DNA from: Lycocorax pyrrhopterus obiensis
Taxonomy: Eukaryota; Chordata; Aves; Passeriformes; Paradisaeidae
Reading direction: 5' to 3'
Length of the DNA stretch: 64,000 nucleotides
Assembly (NCBI GenBank): GCA_014706295.1
Contig: JACSVZ010000007.1
Coordinates: 4,953,699-5,017,698 of the forward strand
The notes under the pieces are model-generated. The model saw only the letters and a list, made by a program, of their open reading frames with translations, searched no databases and was not told where the DNA came from. Position 1 is the stretch's first letter; every line of letters begins with the position of its first letter. Positions 48,621 to 62,500 of this stretch are shown in pieces. The position numbers and the translations under genes were made by a program.

Positions 48621-51600
48621 CAAATAGGGACTCTGGGAGATCCAGGCATGAAGAAAGCTACATGAGGTATAAATCATAGCATTAGGGCTGCCTCCAGGGC
48701 AAGGGATCTGTTTCAATGATCACGATGACATTTACTGAAGGTCCTTGACAGTCCTGGTGGTTCTCTGCAGCTGTTTAACTATCAAATCAAGGTTACTCCA
48801 TAGGGTCTTCCTAAGCCTCACAGAACAGGTTGCTGACTGTGCTAGTCCATGATATCTTTTTAAGAAAACCCCAATTGATATTCTTTGTTGATGGTAGCAT
48901 TTTAATTTCAAAAGCACCTTCATTTGAAGGCATTTCCATTCACCAGATGGTTCAATATTAATTTCTCATCCCCCCACCTTCTAATCACACATGAAAATTA
49001 GAGGATAGGCAGAAGAGAATAGTGCAAAAATGGAAGATTTCAATGGGTGTTCAGGGAGTAATCTATGAAAACAGCATGAATTTCTGCTCAAAGCAATGGG
49101 GAAGTTCTGCTACCTCCAGACACCATGAATAAAACACTACATATTAGTTCCAGCGAAGTCAATTTTCTTAAATTGAAAACTCCGATGTAACAAAGTTTCA
49201 TTAAAAATTTTTGTGAAGTTCCATTGTTCCTACCTATCTAGAGAGCTGAATGGAAGTCACATATGGTCAGTTACAGCAGGCTTAATATTCCCTCAAAGAT
49301 TCTACACAAGTCAAGTTACTGTCTCTTGGCAATAATACTGATTTACTTGGATATTTTTTATTTTACTCTTTTCATTGAAAATGTTCTTCCTTCATTCCCA
49401 CCTCAGAACTGAAATACTTTATTCCATAGGTATTGTTTGAGAGGAGAAAAGTGATTTTAATTTCTAATGTATAGGTGCGGATTACTTACTGATTTAAAAA
49501 ACCAGAACTTGTATCAGCAGTTGAGATATATGGCTCATCACAAATTATACTTTGCAATTCTGATCAGCAGAAATTGTATATTTCATACTTTCATTCTGTT
49601 CACATTCAAATAAGGCATTTACCAATCCAGTATTTAATTGAATAAAAGAAAAAAGCATTCTAGAATTTTGAAGAAACATTTTCTGTGATATTTAGAGTAT
49701 TCAGATGGTTTGCTCCTTTTCCAAAGCATGATTCTATTGCATGACTGTTTAAAAGTAAACCCTGAATAACACATAATGTACTTGAATTAGTTTTTACCAT
49801 TAGCTTCAGAAGAGAAGATAAAAACTCAAGGAAATGCTACTGGGCCAGCACTGCCTCACAGCACATTTTACACAATTGACTGATGGCATAGGACTAAGAG
49901 AAGAAAATAGAATTTAAAATTGTCACCTTCCTTATTGAAAATCATATTTTTGATTGTAGATGTTTTATGACAAGTAACTTAAAGCCCTACTCAGAAAAAA
50001 TGCATAATGCTTTCAATGCCCAGTCTGCATTTGTGCTGGACTGAACTTCAGAAAAGTAGTGCTGCCCTGTAGCACAGCATAAAATAAGTCCACTAAAGAC
50101 AGACTGCAAGAAGATCAAAGTAGCAAGACATCCTTGCTTTTCTTCCATTTCCTAGGGTACTTCTCTAGACCTGTGTTTCTTTCATGTCCATGTTTTAAAA
50201 CAGTCATTTGACATTTACACCTGAATTAAGTCCAGCTATAAATACCCCCTACTTTAATATATCCAGCTAGTTTTAGGATGTTAGCAACTCACAGTATCTG
50301 TTTCACTAAGAACATTAGGATATTAAGTGACAAATTATTAATTAACCTTTCAAGTACAGTTTCTGAAGTATAATAATGAAAACAAACAAATCCAGATTAA
50401 GCAGGTCTCTGCAGATCCTCTGTCCTTTCAAAACAGTTGTCTGTCCTTATATGGTAGCACCCCTTGGTTCTTCAAAACAGTCACTCAGTAAACAGCTCTG
50501 AAATGCTGACTGAGAAGGTCAACCAGCAGAAACAAGCAGCTGGTTGGCTTTCTCTCTGCACCTTTTAATCTCTCTAAGGGAATTTCCACTGTAAGTGACA
50601 ATCGCAACTCATCACAGTAGTGGCTTTTCTGAGAGAAACACACACCCACCATGGACTGGTCAATGACCCACTGGGTCTGCCAGTACACTTCAACACCAGT
50701 TAAAACAGAATGTTTTTTCAGTCCTAGACTAAGTGAAAAGTAAACATGCAGCTTTTTCAGCTTATTTCTAACAGGTGACCTTCTCAAGGCAGTGAAGCAA
50801 CTCTTCAAGATCAGCTAAACCCTCACCTTCCTCCAACAGTGATGGCTGCATGTGATTGCAAATGTATCTAGAAAAGAATGACCCTGTGACAAAGTTTGCT
50901 AGATGAGGTGTTGGAGCAGCCTACCTGCATTCCTACAGTTCTCCTCCTGCTCTCTGTAACAACAAAATTCTGTATGCTAAGAAAAATCCCAATCACCTTC
51001 ATAATTTGTGATCTCTACTACACTATGCCTTCTCTGACAGGCAACTTCACACCTTTTTCACCTAGAAGGCTTGCACTGTGAATTAAAATGTGACTCCTTC
51101 CTTCCAGTAAAATAGAAAAGGAAATCAAAACTAATCTTTTCCTAGGTCCCTCTCTTCCCCCCCACCACCCCAGATTATGTGGCACAGACCAGCCTGCAAT
51201 AATCAAACCAGAGCCATTTAGTGTATAGTCTAGTCTTGCTGTGACTAATAGGATGATTGGTTGTATAGCTTCTTTATGGTTGTTCATTATATCACCCTTA
51301 CATAAAGTAATTTAATTTCAGTGGGATAATTAGGGTATTTCTAATCTAACTGATAGTCTGAATGAAATGAGATTCTCAGAGGGAGATTTGTGTACCAGGA
51401 GATTGGTGACCTCCGGCCCCAATTTTCACACAATGTATTAAGCTGACAGCCTTACTTCCAAGCCCTGCTGCACTGGCTCCTCACCACTTGTGCAGATGTA
51501 TGTGCTACAGACAGCAGCTCTGAATGAGGCTCTTCCACCCAAGATCCCATTATTAAGGGAAACTGTAATTTTTTATTTGAATTACAGAAAGATTATCCAG

Positions 51601-54600
51601 ACCATCATTCACTAGTTGAAAATACAGCGCTGTTATTTATCTGCCATGCAAAGAATGCATCTAAATTCTTGATTTTAGACTGTGCCTTACAGGGCAGAAT
51701 TGAGCATATCCTACATTCACTTGATCAACACCTACACTTTTCTAAGTATTAAAAAGAAAATTTTCCTCTTCATGTTTTCCAGAAACGTATGCAAAAGTTG
51801 AAGAAAGCAGCTTCTGGCAAATTGAATCAATGCCATATTTTATTTATGAATCAAAACCCTAAGTTTCTCTACCTTTTGCTGTAACCTGTAGCTGTCAAGC
51901 AGATCAGACAACCTGGCTGCTAAACAGACAAGATGCTCCACTTCTTCACTGGCACTTTTGTACCAGCTCACTTCTTTCCATGTCTCTGTTCTCTGAAAAC
52001 TGACATATTCCTTTCCCACAGACCAATCCAATTCTCTGAAAGCAGCAAAAGCCCTTTTCCTTCAGCTAAGTGTGGACTGAATCCCACTACTGTAACCAAA
52101 CCCCTCCTCATCGTACCTGCAGCATTGTCCCTGCGGTTGCACATTCCTCTGCTGATCCTTGGCTTTACAAAGGACGATACCCTTAAACACCAGAAGCCTT
52201 CACCCACAGACCTTTGAAATTATTTCCCTGTGATTAGTAGGGATTAGTGATTCCCTCTTCAACCTCAACAGCTTAGCCTTTAACCCTAAGAGCTAATAGA
52301 AGCAGAAAAGTCCTTACAAACTGAGGAAAACACTTTGCTCTGTCACATAATTTGGTTTTAGTGTTCCAATATTTGATTTAAAGACAGCAAATAAGGTATA
52401 TGAGCTTTCAGGCTTCTTTGTCTCAGGATGACATAAACAGTTCAAGCAAGAGACTGAAGACATCACTGAAAGTCTCTTTTCCAGACACAACAACATCCTG
52501 TATACGGAGAAGTCAGAGTACACACTAACTTCAAAAGCATCACAATTTCACCTACAGCTCTACAGTTACACACAAAATAATCAATACACAGTGTCAAATA
52601 TATATACTGTATATCTATCAAATATGTATTTTGTGTATCTGTGTACACCCATTTAGTATGTGTGTGTATATATGCACAGAAATAAATTAATATTTTTTCT
52701 ATTTCAGCATAATAAAACATAATTTAATGAAAACAAAACCTCAACATTTATGCTTGAGCACAGACGAAAATATATGATCTATAGCATTTATACCTCAACA
52801 CTTAAATCAATAGAGTTCATACAGAGGTAATTATTTTCAAGAAATTGTTCTGCAATTAACACGTTTTAAAGAGACGTATGTCATTTTAAAATATCAAAAC
52901 CCAATGAACTGCTACATATTATAGCTACCTCTGCGTACATCCATATTTTAAACTCATTGGTGGTGGGTATAAATCCAGCATAAGAGCCCACACCAAGCTT
53001 TATTTCACTCAGTCTCTCACATTATCACTTTTCAGTAATGTTAATTTGTATTCTGTATTTTTCACCAAGCCTTGCACTTGCAGCGATGTTGGGAATTTGT
53101 AGTTGGAAAGTCACTGACCTGAAACATGTAGTGGCTTTTTTACAGAAGTCATGGTCCTGTCAGGGCCTGTTTAGAGGACTCCTGAGTTCATGGTTCCTTG
53201 ACCTTACAAAACAAAGAAGCTATTATAGTTTAATGGGCCAGTATAGAGGTCCTATACAAGAAGAAAAGAGTTATATACTAGAGATGACAAAGGGCTGTTT
53301 TCTACTTTTTGCATATACCAACTTAATTTTAAATACATTTTCAAGAAAAGATAGTGTCAGTAAAAAGTATTTTATAGCCTCTTCCTCAGATGGCTGCCTT
53401 AAAATTTCCTAAATTATTATTCTTAGTCAAAAGAAATGAAAACAAATTAACTCCTTACAACTTTTGCAAATAATCTTACGTCAAGTGATTGCCCAAAATA
53501 TAGAATACTTTCTAAATTAATCAATTTTGCATTAAATCATAAAAGCTTGGAAGGGAAAAGTGAAAGCAAACACATTATTATTACTATTATTATTATTATT
53601 ATACTGGTTTATTTAAGATACACTGGATTCTGCTCCATTTCTGCATCTGCCATCAAGTCAGTACAACTCAGTATTCATCTGTACTTTGGATGAGTCTTCA
53701 GAGACAGAGTGTCACTGACTCTCCTTTACAATGTACTCTGACATCTCAGATGAAGTGTTATAGACACATTTCTACTTAAGGGATTTGATTTTCAAAAAAG
53801 TCAAGTGTTAAGGAATATATTTAAGTTGAGCATTGAATGCTAATTTACACAACATGGAAATTGTGTTTATAGTCAGTCGTGAACGTATTCATTTGCATGG
53901 GCTCATCATTCTACACAAACAGAAACAATTGCCCTGAAGTCCTAGCAAAAAATTCCTCTCCTCCAGCCAAGATCCTTTCAACAAAACTCTGCTGCCTCAG
54001 TTTGCTTCTGTTCTGAACCCTTTCAACCCTGTCAGAACTCAATTTCTTGTGCTTTTAAGAGAAATCAAGTCTGAGCAACTCTGTGCTAACCTGAAGATCA
54101 GTTATTTCTCTAGAAAGATAAGAGATAAGTAAGACAGCACCAAGTCACAACTCATTTTTATTCAATTAGCCTTCTGCTGGACTGAACCATGTTTTATGTA
54201 CAAGTTGGGGTAGGCCTACAAGGATAATCTGAATTGGAAGAAGGAAAACACAGTTAAATCAATAGCAGAAAATTATCTTTTTTGTGTGTAACTACTAAGT
54301 TGTTCCCTGATATCAAACTGAGAACATTTTTGTGTGCTCTATCTCCCCTCCCCTTCAGAAAAAATAATAATAATAAAAACCCCTTTATTCTTAGAACAGT
54401 TACTAGAGTGACAGATTGCTATGGTATAGTATAGAAAGTGTCAAGGAAAGAGAAGACACAGCTATAAAACACATCTTTCATATATTTCAGCAATATTCAA
54501 ACCATGCCAGCATTAACAATGATACACTTCAATCACAAGAAGCCTTACTAAAGTCCATTTTCAAAAGCTACAACTGCTATGAAGACATGATTAGAAAATA

Positions 54601-56434
54601 GCTTTATTTCTTACCCATTATATTACTGCCACCAAATAAAATACTTCAGCTAAAAAATCCAGACTGTTTCAGGAGAAGTCTTGAAGAAGCATCACTGTCA
54701 GCACTGTTCAGAGGTGGGAGACAAACAGAAGGGAAGGGAAAAAAACCAACAAAATTTTAGGTACAAATCACTTACTCAAGTGTTACTAATCAAGTAATCT
54801 ACTGATTTTTTACTTTAGCATTCTACCCTTTTCTCCCCTGAATTTTATTTAGGTGCAGGATTTAGATCTTGGCTTTAAGCACTACATAATATTAAAATAC
54901 TCTGTAAAATTGCTTCAGCATTGTCATGAATGAAGTCTCCAAAGAGAACTGCAAATCATGCAATTCTTAATGCAATTTGTTCAGTGCTTAAAACACTCAA
55001 GATTCTCCTGGAAGAGGTTATCTATATGGCTGTGTTATATAAAACTCATTAACTACCGTAACAAACTTTGCCACCATATTTCAGTACAACCCATGTAACT
55101 AAATTAAGAGTAATTCTCCAACATTGCAATGAAAGTAAAAGTTTAAAAAAGACAAATATACAGTCCACTAGAAAATTCATACATCGTTCACACTTCGTGC
55201 TTTATCATGGTCTTGCTATTTTTTTCTGGGAACAGTAATTTTTTAGCTTGTTTCCTCCATTGTCTCCAGTGATTACTGGAATCACATCTCTAGGGTAAAC
55301 AAGGTGAAAAAACCCCTCTTTCCCATTGTCCCATTTTGTGTCAGGAAGGTTTGAAGCAAAGTAGGCCTCCCAATAAGTTTTCTAATCCAGATAAGCAGGG
55401 CTAAGATATCTGACAGCTGTTTCACGCTCTTCATCATCATCTGAAACAATCAGTACGCATTAGAGAGTACTTTTCCCTTTACAAAGGTGATAATTAGATA
55501 ACAAGCTGAGATTAAAGTAATTACAGTTAGACAGCTGGCAAGGCAGCACAGTCATGTTGAAATATTGTTGATACTTCAGCATCTGGTTCTAATAACAGCA
55601 CAGGCTAAAAGATTTTACATTAATTACAGAACATAATTTAATATAAACATATTTAATTACAATTGATGAGCGATAAACTGTTCAAGAATGACTTAACCCC
55701 TTACACATGTCAAAATGATTGGAACTTCATATATATCTTTCTACTTTCAGAGCAAGCTACAGTCAGTATGAAAGGTTAGGAATCTCCAATTTTAAGAAAG
55801 CTCTGTAACTGGAAAGGTGTATTGTTGAAACATTTAAAAAATCTAATTTAAAAACAATTTAAACTGCCAGCATACTACAGAATTCAAGACTGGCTCCATT
55901 TAGGCAGAATTGCAGCTAAGCCCAAAATTGCTATCTCAAAAATTCCATAGCAATTGCCACCCAAGCCTGAGGCGTCTACAGCTCCCTGGTGCCTGTATAG
56001 TTTTCCCAAGGATGCTCTCAATTCCTCTGATCTTATCAATGCTAGGCAACACAGAGCCTCTGCTCCTTCCTAAACCTCTTTGGATCCAGCTGCAAGGACC
56101 TGCTCCAAGAGTGCAAGGGATGCAAGAGGCCTCCTGTGTATTTGAAAAATTCATTGCATGAGACACCAAACAGCTCTAGCAGTGTTGACCCCAGAAGGCA
56201 GTGACCCTAATCATTAACTTTCTCCATCACTCTTGCTCTTGTACTCCTCTCTGGTCTGGTCAGCATTGTGGTTTCCTATATGTATCCAGACAAAACTATT
56301 TGGGGTTGGGAAGGGCCAAACAAGATCACTGCAGCTTAAAAACTGACATTGGTGGCAAAGAAGGGTAGAAATGAGACAAGCTAATTCCTCTGACTATTAG
56401 GAATAAGATGAAGAGGGTTTCTTAAGCTATTACA
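48621..56434. other. Intergenic spacer, no gene recognised
   Basis: About 7.8 kb of AT-rich sequence with short open frames only. Microsatellites: (ATT)n at 53574-53602 with one interruption and (AAT)n at 54359-54379. A TG/TA-rich stretch is at about 52660-52675. A 124-codon plus-strand frame at 53038-53412 has no domain and typical random composition. No exon or RNA gene was recognised. Confidence 0.5.
53574..53602 (+). repeat. (ATT)n microsatellite
   Basis: Trinucleotide ATT repeat with a single C interruption (ATTATTACTATTATT...). Confidence 0.9.
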
Positions 56435-56848
56435 GAACATCAAAAGAGGCCATAAGGATGGTGAAGGGCCTTGAGGGGACAACACTTGGTCTGTTCAGCC
56501 TGGAGAAGAGGAGTCAGAGGGAAGACCTCACTGCAGTTACAACTTCCTTGTCAGGGGAAGAGGAGGGGCAGGTACTGATCTCTTACTGATCTCTTCACTC
56601 TCATGACCTGCAACACAACTTGAGCAAATGGCATGAAGCTGAGCTGGGAGGTTTAGGTTCTTCACCCAGAGGGTGGCTGGGCACTGGAACAGTGAAGTGG
56701 TCACAGCACCAAGCCTGTCAGAGTTCAAGAAGTGTTTGGACAGCACTCTCAGGCACATGGTGGGATTCTTGCAGTGTCCTGTGCAGGGCCAGGAGTTGGG
56801 CTCAATGATTCTGATGGGTCCCTTCCAACTTAGCATATTCTATGGCCA
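56435..56848 (+). mobile_element. CR1 LINE fragment, 3' end, plus orientation
   Basis: Clear CR1 blocks in order: TTGGTCTGTTCAGCCTGGAG at about 56487, GAAGACCTCACTGCAGTTAC, GGGGAAGAGGAGGGGCAGGT, CACCCAGAGGGTGGCTGGGC, GTGGTCACAGCACCAAGCCT, GTTCAAGAAGTGTTTGGACA and the end TGGGTCCCTTCCAACTTAGC followed by ATATTCTATG. The terminal block with GTGTCCTGTGCAGGGCCAGG is well preserved. Several short internal deletions (for example around 56590-56660 and after 56690) shorten it. It is among the less diverged CR1 copies here. Confidence 0.95.
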
Positions 56849-59500
56849 TGGTCTGGCTATGCAGGTGTATAAAGAAATTATTGCCTTTGGTCTCCTGCCT
56901 GACAGTCCCCTGAGTCAGAGAACTCTGTGCTTTAATTCTCTTTGCAGGAATATTTTCATGTTTGCATACAAAAAAGCCAAAGATTGGATCTGATCGACAT
57001 CAACCTATTCAAAAATAAAAATCTTCTGATATGTGGGACTTCTTCATTTGAAAGGATTACAAAACACCCCCACAGACAAGAGAGGTTGGGTATGCTGTGA
57101 TCCTGAAGATGGTATGCAATATGAGTAATAAAAAATGGTAAATGTGTACTAAGCAAGTTGCAGAACCCATTAAAGTACATATTAGGCCAAACATGTATTA
57201 GCTTTGGCTTTCATAAAGAAATAAAGTCAGAAAGGTGAAATTGAAATTATGTCAAAAGACAGAATATGTTCTCTAATATAATTTGGCACTTTTTTAATGA
57301 AAATGTAACTTTTTTCCCTCCATCTTCAAACAGGAAAGAAAGAAATCAGCCTGCTGCTTTAGGAAAGAAATAGAAAAAGTAAACCTAAAGCAAAGCTACA
57401 AACACACATAATTCTCTTTCCCAGGCCAGCCGTCATTACAGTTATACACACAGCACAGGATATTTTTGTAGCACACCTTACCTAGTACTGGCCCTGGACA
57501 TGTGTAGTGCACAGCCTACACGGTGTTGAGACAGTTCTAGTTAGAACAGATCTCGCAGTATGTTCAGCCAGCTGTAATATTTCTGTTGAGACTGTAAAAT
57601 CGTCTTTTTATGAACCTGGTTCTCCAGTTCTCTCTCAAAATAAAACAGGCATCTAGTATATCACACAATTATGTACAGGACTATTGAAAAACAAACAAGC
57701 AAATAAATGTAGCAGAGACCCTGTGAGGTGGTCTATTATAAAAAAACCCCAAAACCCAAAAAAGCATATTGAAATATTAAACTTGAGAGAATGCCAGGGA
57801 GGATGCTCGGGGATTTTAGTCCCTTAATTAAAAGAATTGTATGTCTGTTGCAGCTACTAGATCAGAAAAGGTAATTAATATCTTTTGGATATTGATGAGC
57901 AATTTCAATTTTTATTTAAAAGCTTCTATACAAATCTAGCCCTGTATTTCAGCTAGCCTCAGATAATGACATCAGATTTCTTCAAAATAATCGCTGTTGA
58001 TCTCTTTGCTCCAAACTTCTTTAGCAACACATATTACACTTCTCTACGTAAAGATATATAGAAATCATTTATCTGTGCTGTAAAACAAACAGCTACCTTT
58101 GAAGAGATGCTCAAAATAATGAGCCCCTTGGAAAAGTTAGTCTAGGAACTCAGTACGCTTCAATAAAATTAATTCAAGAGAAATCATGAAGAGCTTAATT
58201 TCTCCCACACCTCTTCCCTTACTTTCTAATGACTCTTTTTACACTTGTGGACAAATGAGTCATTCCACAGATATAGCCAAATGATGGATAGTGAGTTCTA
58301 CCTACTTGAACAGATTTTTCCTATCACAAACACTGTTTTTCTGTGTTTCTTCCAAAAAAAATCTTCATTTTTGTCCTTGTCTGGGATTCCGCACCATCAG
58401 TGATGTCAACAGAACTGTGACAGTAACTTGTTATCCCATCAACACAGTGCATTAAATAATTTTCTTTGCAAGGCCTCCTTTCAGCCCTACAAAAATAAGT
58501 TTTGAAAAAATCTTAAACAATTGAAGCTTTCATGAGGTAAAATTAATCCCAAGTAAACTAGAGTTGCACTTCCATTGGTGGAAAGCAACTTAGTGGAGAA
58601 CAGATATTAAGTGATTATTTTATTATCTCTTCAAAGTTTCAATTTTTAGAACTTTAAGCTGAGCAATAACAAAAAACCCAACATGTCAGAAGTGATTTCT
58701 AGATAACACTTCTACAGGAAGATTAAATATGTGGTCTGAACAAACTGACAACTTTGATGAATAAATTTTCATGAACTGCTTTTCCTTACCCTCAGATTCT
58801 TGTCACTATGTGAATTTTGATGTTTTGTTAAATCTGGAAGGTCAAAACCCAATTATGCTGTTGGAGTTACAGCTTCTCCAAGTGTCTACTTACCCTTCTG
58901 AACTACAGACAGTCAAAATCAAGATCAAATTCTACTTTCTACTCAGAGGAAACAGAATATATGTTGCTGGTACATAGCAAGGACTTGACCTCATTACCCT
59001 GTGCAAGGGCACCAGCCATTCCCCGACAAGTGATAATTTGTTTGTGGCTTGCCCAGTTAGCTTCTCTCTGCAAAAACACAGGAGGAAAGGGTAGATCTTT
59101 AGCCTAAAGTGACTGATACAGAATATACAATAGCTTCCTTCAGGTTTTCTGATGAATTTTCACTCAGAAAATTATGTAACCTCACTCTTCATCTTGATCC
59201 TATTGCAAGTGGAAACTCTGTGCTTGAAAAGAGAGAGGTTATCAGGACTGATGCATTATTCCATTTCAGCACTGTCTCTCACTGCTTAGAACCTGTGTGG
59301 CCTTGCCCCTAACCTCAGGACAGACAAAGCAAAGGTACTGAAATACAGAGGGAAGTTACAGTAAGCTTCAGCTTGTGAAGGGAGACAGACATTAACTGGG
59401 GCAGGAGGAGGAAGAGGAGGTGGTGGGGAGGGAAGGGAAACAGACAGCCACGGGTTACCTTTTCAGAAGAGGTTCTGGTTAAGGACTTAACGTTCATTAA
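56849..59500. other. Intergenic spacer, no gene recognised
   Basis: AT-rich with short open frames only. A purine-rich GGAGGAGGAAGAGGAGGTGG stretch lies at about 59404-59423. No repeat family or exon was recognised. Confidence 0.5.
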
Positions 59501-59580
59501 CAAAAAAAAAACAAACAAAAAACCCCCTAAAAAACAAACAAACAAACAAAAAAAAAACAAACAAAAAAAAGAAGCAAAAA
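59501..59580 (+). repeat. (AAAC)n / A-rich simple repeat
   Basis: Nearly uninterrupted A with regular C every four bases (AAACAAACAAACAAAC) broken by CCCCCT. The minus-strand open frame over it, with runs of Phe, is an artefact of the repeat. Confidence 0.9.
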
Positions 59581-62500
59581 AATCCATTTACAAGCCAAGG
59601 TCACTCACAATAGCTCATCCAAGACCGTGATCTTCCCGGTAGTTTCAGGGCAGAGAGGCAGCTGAGGATGAAAAATCTGCACTGTACTATTAATTGTGTT
59701 GTGCACAATCACTGAGGTTCTTCAGCAGGCTTGGCTTTCTAAACATAAATATATAAAAAGAAATTGGGTGTGCAGTGGTATTTCGTGATAGATGATCACA
59801 TTTTGGTAAAGGATGGTACATGAAAAAAGAATTTGTCATACTATCTAGGTTTTACTTCCTACAAAATTTAATATTTGTGTATAATAAAACAGAGACAATG
59901 TTAATCAAGACAAGTTGGCCCAAACAGGCAATGTTTTTCTTTATGTCACCTCCTGGCAGTTAAAAGATGTTGAGAAATCCTCTTGTGGGGTAGGAAAAGG
60001 ATAAGATAGGAAACCCTCTGTTTTTTAGTGTGGGTCTTTGTAGCACATGAGACATAAGTAAATGCTAAGTATGGAAACCAGAACTGCTCCATGACCAAAG
60101 CCACTCATCTCGGCCTTCATTCCTGAATCTTCTACAAACACTGGCAGGTCTGTCTACATGGAGTGCCATATGCCACAGACATCCTTTTAACAATCCATAA
60201 ACTATCCCTGAGTGTTTCTGTAAGAGCTGGATGAAGTTCCACACATAGGCTACGATCATTCTAGAGCTTGTGGCCATATCTCAAGAAGACCTATCACATG
60301 AAACAATACAACATATACAAAAGATTTTGCCTTTTTGGGTTGCTTTTAAACCAAGTAAACTAATTGTACCTCCTTAAACAGTGGACACAGACATCTGAGA
60401 TTTAGCAACAGATTTATTTAACACCTAAGAGAGTAACACCACCATCTTCTCACACTTCAAGCTATACTGATGTCAGAACAACTCAAAACCAAGAACATTC
60501 ACCATCAGATGGTTTTAGGTTCATGCCTCTGACATGCCTATTGGCTCACATGCAAAACATTTTTCACCCCTCTCTTCTCACTCCTCCACACACTTATTGA
60601 CTTTATTCTGGCACTGTTCACCCCTGCTCTCATTCTGGCTGAGGAGGGACAATATTTGTTTTGCCATCCATTAGTTCTCATATCTCATGTGTCTAACTCT
60701 TGTACATAATACCCAAAATACAACTATATACACAGAAAAAAGGCAGCCAGAGATCAAAGATTTGACCCTATATTTTGCCTTTCATACTCAGCTTTTTTGT
60801 TTATTAATCTATTTGTGTCTTCTGGTCATTAATATTTTACTTTGTATTCTTCACATACTGCTATCTCCCATACAACCTCTGATTCCAGAGAGTTTAAGCA
60901 TATAGTGAAAGCCAGTGTCCCAACTTCCTTCTCTTCCTCCTCTATTAAAAACAGAAAGCCTCATCCAAACAAACAAACAAAAAAAAAGAAACCTGAGAAC
61001 CACATCTGCTCCACGAAGCACTCCAGATGCAATGCCTATTGGCCATGCTGCAATTGTTCTGTGCCACTGCTCATGCCTCTGTAGAGGCTGACATGCTTCA
61101 GGGCAGAAACTCCTTTGTCTGGCACATCTACCTTTTGTGAATTGCAGTGCATCCTTGCAGGTGAACACAGGGCACTTTGATGCAGGTAAAAAAACAAACA
61201 AACACACACAAAAGCCACACAAACACAAACAAAACTCCCCCAACTCATACAAACCAGGTCATCAGTGTAGATGTAAATTAAAGCCTGGGCTCTGGCAAAT
61301 AAGATTGAAAGCTTCCCCTACACTGGAGAAATTTCAGATAGGCAAAAGCTATTATATTCACTAAATCCAACAAAATTGAGGGGTAAGAGGCAATTTACAA
61401 GATTTGAGGGGAGAAGAGATTGAGTTTAGATCCAAATGTCCCCAGATTTTGAAGGAGTTCAACTTTAGATCAGTACCTTGTGTTCCATGGTAACTCCAGT
61501 GCATGTAGTTTCCTCACTGGTTTTTTTCTGTACAGAATGCACAAGTAATCAAGTCCATCTGCAAGAGAGAACTTTCATTTCATTCTTTAGCATTTAAAAT
61601 AGATTAGGACTCCAGGTGGGATTTTAAAAGAGGCAATAGTTAAAAATTAGCATATTTACCATAATCATTTTAAAGCAATTTACATCCATCTTACAGGTTA
61701 CACACACACTAATGTCCACCCATGTGGACACATCACTGCACTAAAGACAGAAAAACTGCATGTGTCTGAAGAGTAGTAGGCAGCTTTGATAGACATGTGC
61801 TGCAAGGGCAGTGGGGCCACTTAATAAAAAGTAGGTAAAAAGACAAGCTGGCAGAAGCAGTTGGACTGTAGCACTGCATGCTAGCACAGTTTGATCTTTT
61901 TCGTTCCATTAGAGGTAAAAACTACAGCCCTCAAGAACCTAGAAATAGAGGCTGGAAAACAGATCCATGGCTTTGGTTTTTGCCTTCCTGAGAGAACTAT
62001 GTTCTACTTTTACAAACAGAAATCCAGCAAGAAAAAGGAAGCTGAAAACACACATTTGTTTTGATAAATTTATTCACAAGCTGAAATAGTACATTTAAAA
62101 AACGTTTTATTTAATTTAATGAAAAAGTATTCATCTTTTTCATAGGTGATAATTAATCATTATTCTGTCATAAACAGAAAAGAAAGATGTACTTATGTAG
62201 ATTTAACTGAACATTGTGTTAATCACACTGCAGTGACTCAAAACACAAAACCAAAGCAGAGAAGTTTCTTATACGAAGTATTCCTTTTGCCTTAATATGG
62301 GAAAATACAGCCTTAACATTCCTGAAAGCCAACTCACAATCGTATAAATAAACCTTCAATTCAGTTTTACCCAATCCATTTTGATTGAGTTGCACAGCCA
62401 GATAGAAGCTGATCAACTGTCTTGATGACAGGTTTAAATAATTTACACTTCTGTTGAATATTAAGGCTTAAAAACTTCTCTGCATGTACAATTTCAGGAA

